The notes under the pieces: model-generated
What the model was told of the DNA's origin: nothing
Databases searched by the model: none
The model's input: only the letters and a program-made list of their open reading frames with translations
Position numbers and translations under genes: made by a program
Source of the DNA: Actinomycetes bacterium
Lineage (GTDB): Bacteria; Actinomycetota; Acidimicrobiia; Acidimicrobiales; Acidimicrobiaceae
Length of the DNA stretch: 6,490 nucleotides
Assembly: GCA_021844725.1 (NCBI GenBank)
Contig: JAKBSX010000178.1
Coordinates: 1 to 6,490, forward strand
Reading direction: 5' to 3'
Shown: in pieces, positions 6,399 through 6,490 of the stretch
Layout: the number at the start of each line of letters is the position of its first letter
Position numbering within the stretch: position 1 is the stretch's first letter

Positions 6399-6490
6399 TA
6401 GCTCACCAAGGTACCTAACTGTTCTCCAATCAACGCACGCAATATATTTCCAGGGGTCATGATATCGAACACTAGTATGGGTAAATTATT
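6398..6490 (-). CDS. pyrH: Uridylate kinase (UMP kinase), C-terminal end only
   Basis: The last 30 codons and TAA stop of a gene that enters from beyond the window. The translation includes NNLPILVFDIMTPGNILRAL followed by IGEQLGTLV and a final Ser. The pattern NLPIxVFDxxxPGNIxRAxxGExxGTLV is characteristic of the C-terminus of bacterial PyrH, the cytoplasmic amino-acid-kinase-fold enzyme that phosphorylates UMP to UDP for pyrimidine nucleotide supply. The identity is supported by its position immediately before frr, the usual partner, with which it shares one base at the stop/start junction (TAATG). Catalytic and nucleotide-binding segments lie outside the window and cannot be checked. Confidence 0.9.
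   Translation of the reverse strand, partial: NNLPILVFDIMTPGNILRALIGEQLGTLVS

Overview
All seven genes in this window lie on the minus strand. Transcription runs from high to low coordinates in the order pyrH (3' end only), frr, cdsA, dxr, rseP (site-2-type metalloprotease), ispG and proS (5' end only). This is a chromosomal housekeeping neighbourhood. I see no mobile element, CRISPR array, tRNA or rRNA, and no large non-coding stretch: the longest gap is 100 bases.

The gene order, the sequence character of IspG and RseP, and a long low-complexity N-terminal extension on CdsA carrying an island around 'PPWTDPPTGEIP' suggest an actinobacterium, most likely Acidimicrobiia-like. Base composition is moderate, not the very high GC typical of many actinobacteria. 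This placement rests on remembered family features, not on a search.

Layout, in order of transcription: pyrH ends in a TAATG overlap with the frr start. A 39-base gap containing a strong Shine-Dalgarno leads to cdsA. A 23-base gap holds a four-codon mini-ORF, in frame with dxr, and a GGAG ribosome site, then a TTG start for dxr. The dxr stop overlaps the TTG start of rseP by four bases (TTGA). A 100-base gap with a good sigma-70-like promoter precedes ispG. An 82-base gap with an imperfect hairpin then separates ispG from proS.

Functionally the genes combine nucleotide supply (PyrH), ribosome recycling (Frr), phospholipid precursor synthesis (CdsA), two steps of the MEP isoprenoid pathway (Dxr and IspG), intramembrane proteolysis for envelope regulation (RseP/Rip1 family) and prolyl-tRNA charging (ProS). 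Spacing suggests that pyrH through rseP are co-transcribed. ispG, perhaps with proS, has its own additional promoter.

I found no convincing new biological system. The points most worth a second look are the roughly 245-residue cytoplasmic extension of CdsA, the start-codon arrangement at dxr and rseP, and the two intergenic elements around ispG.
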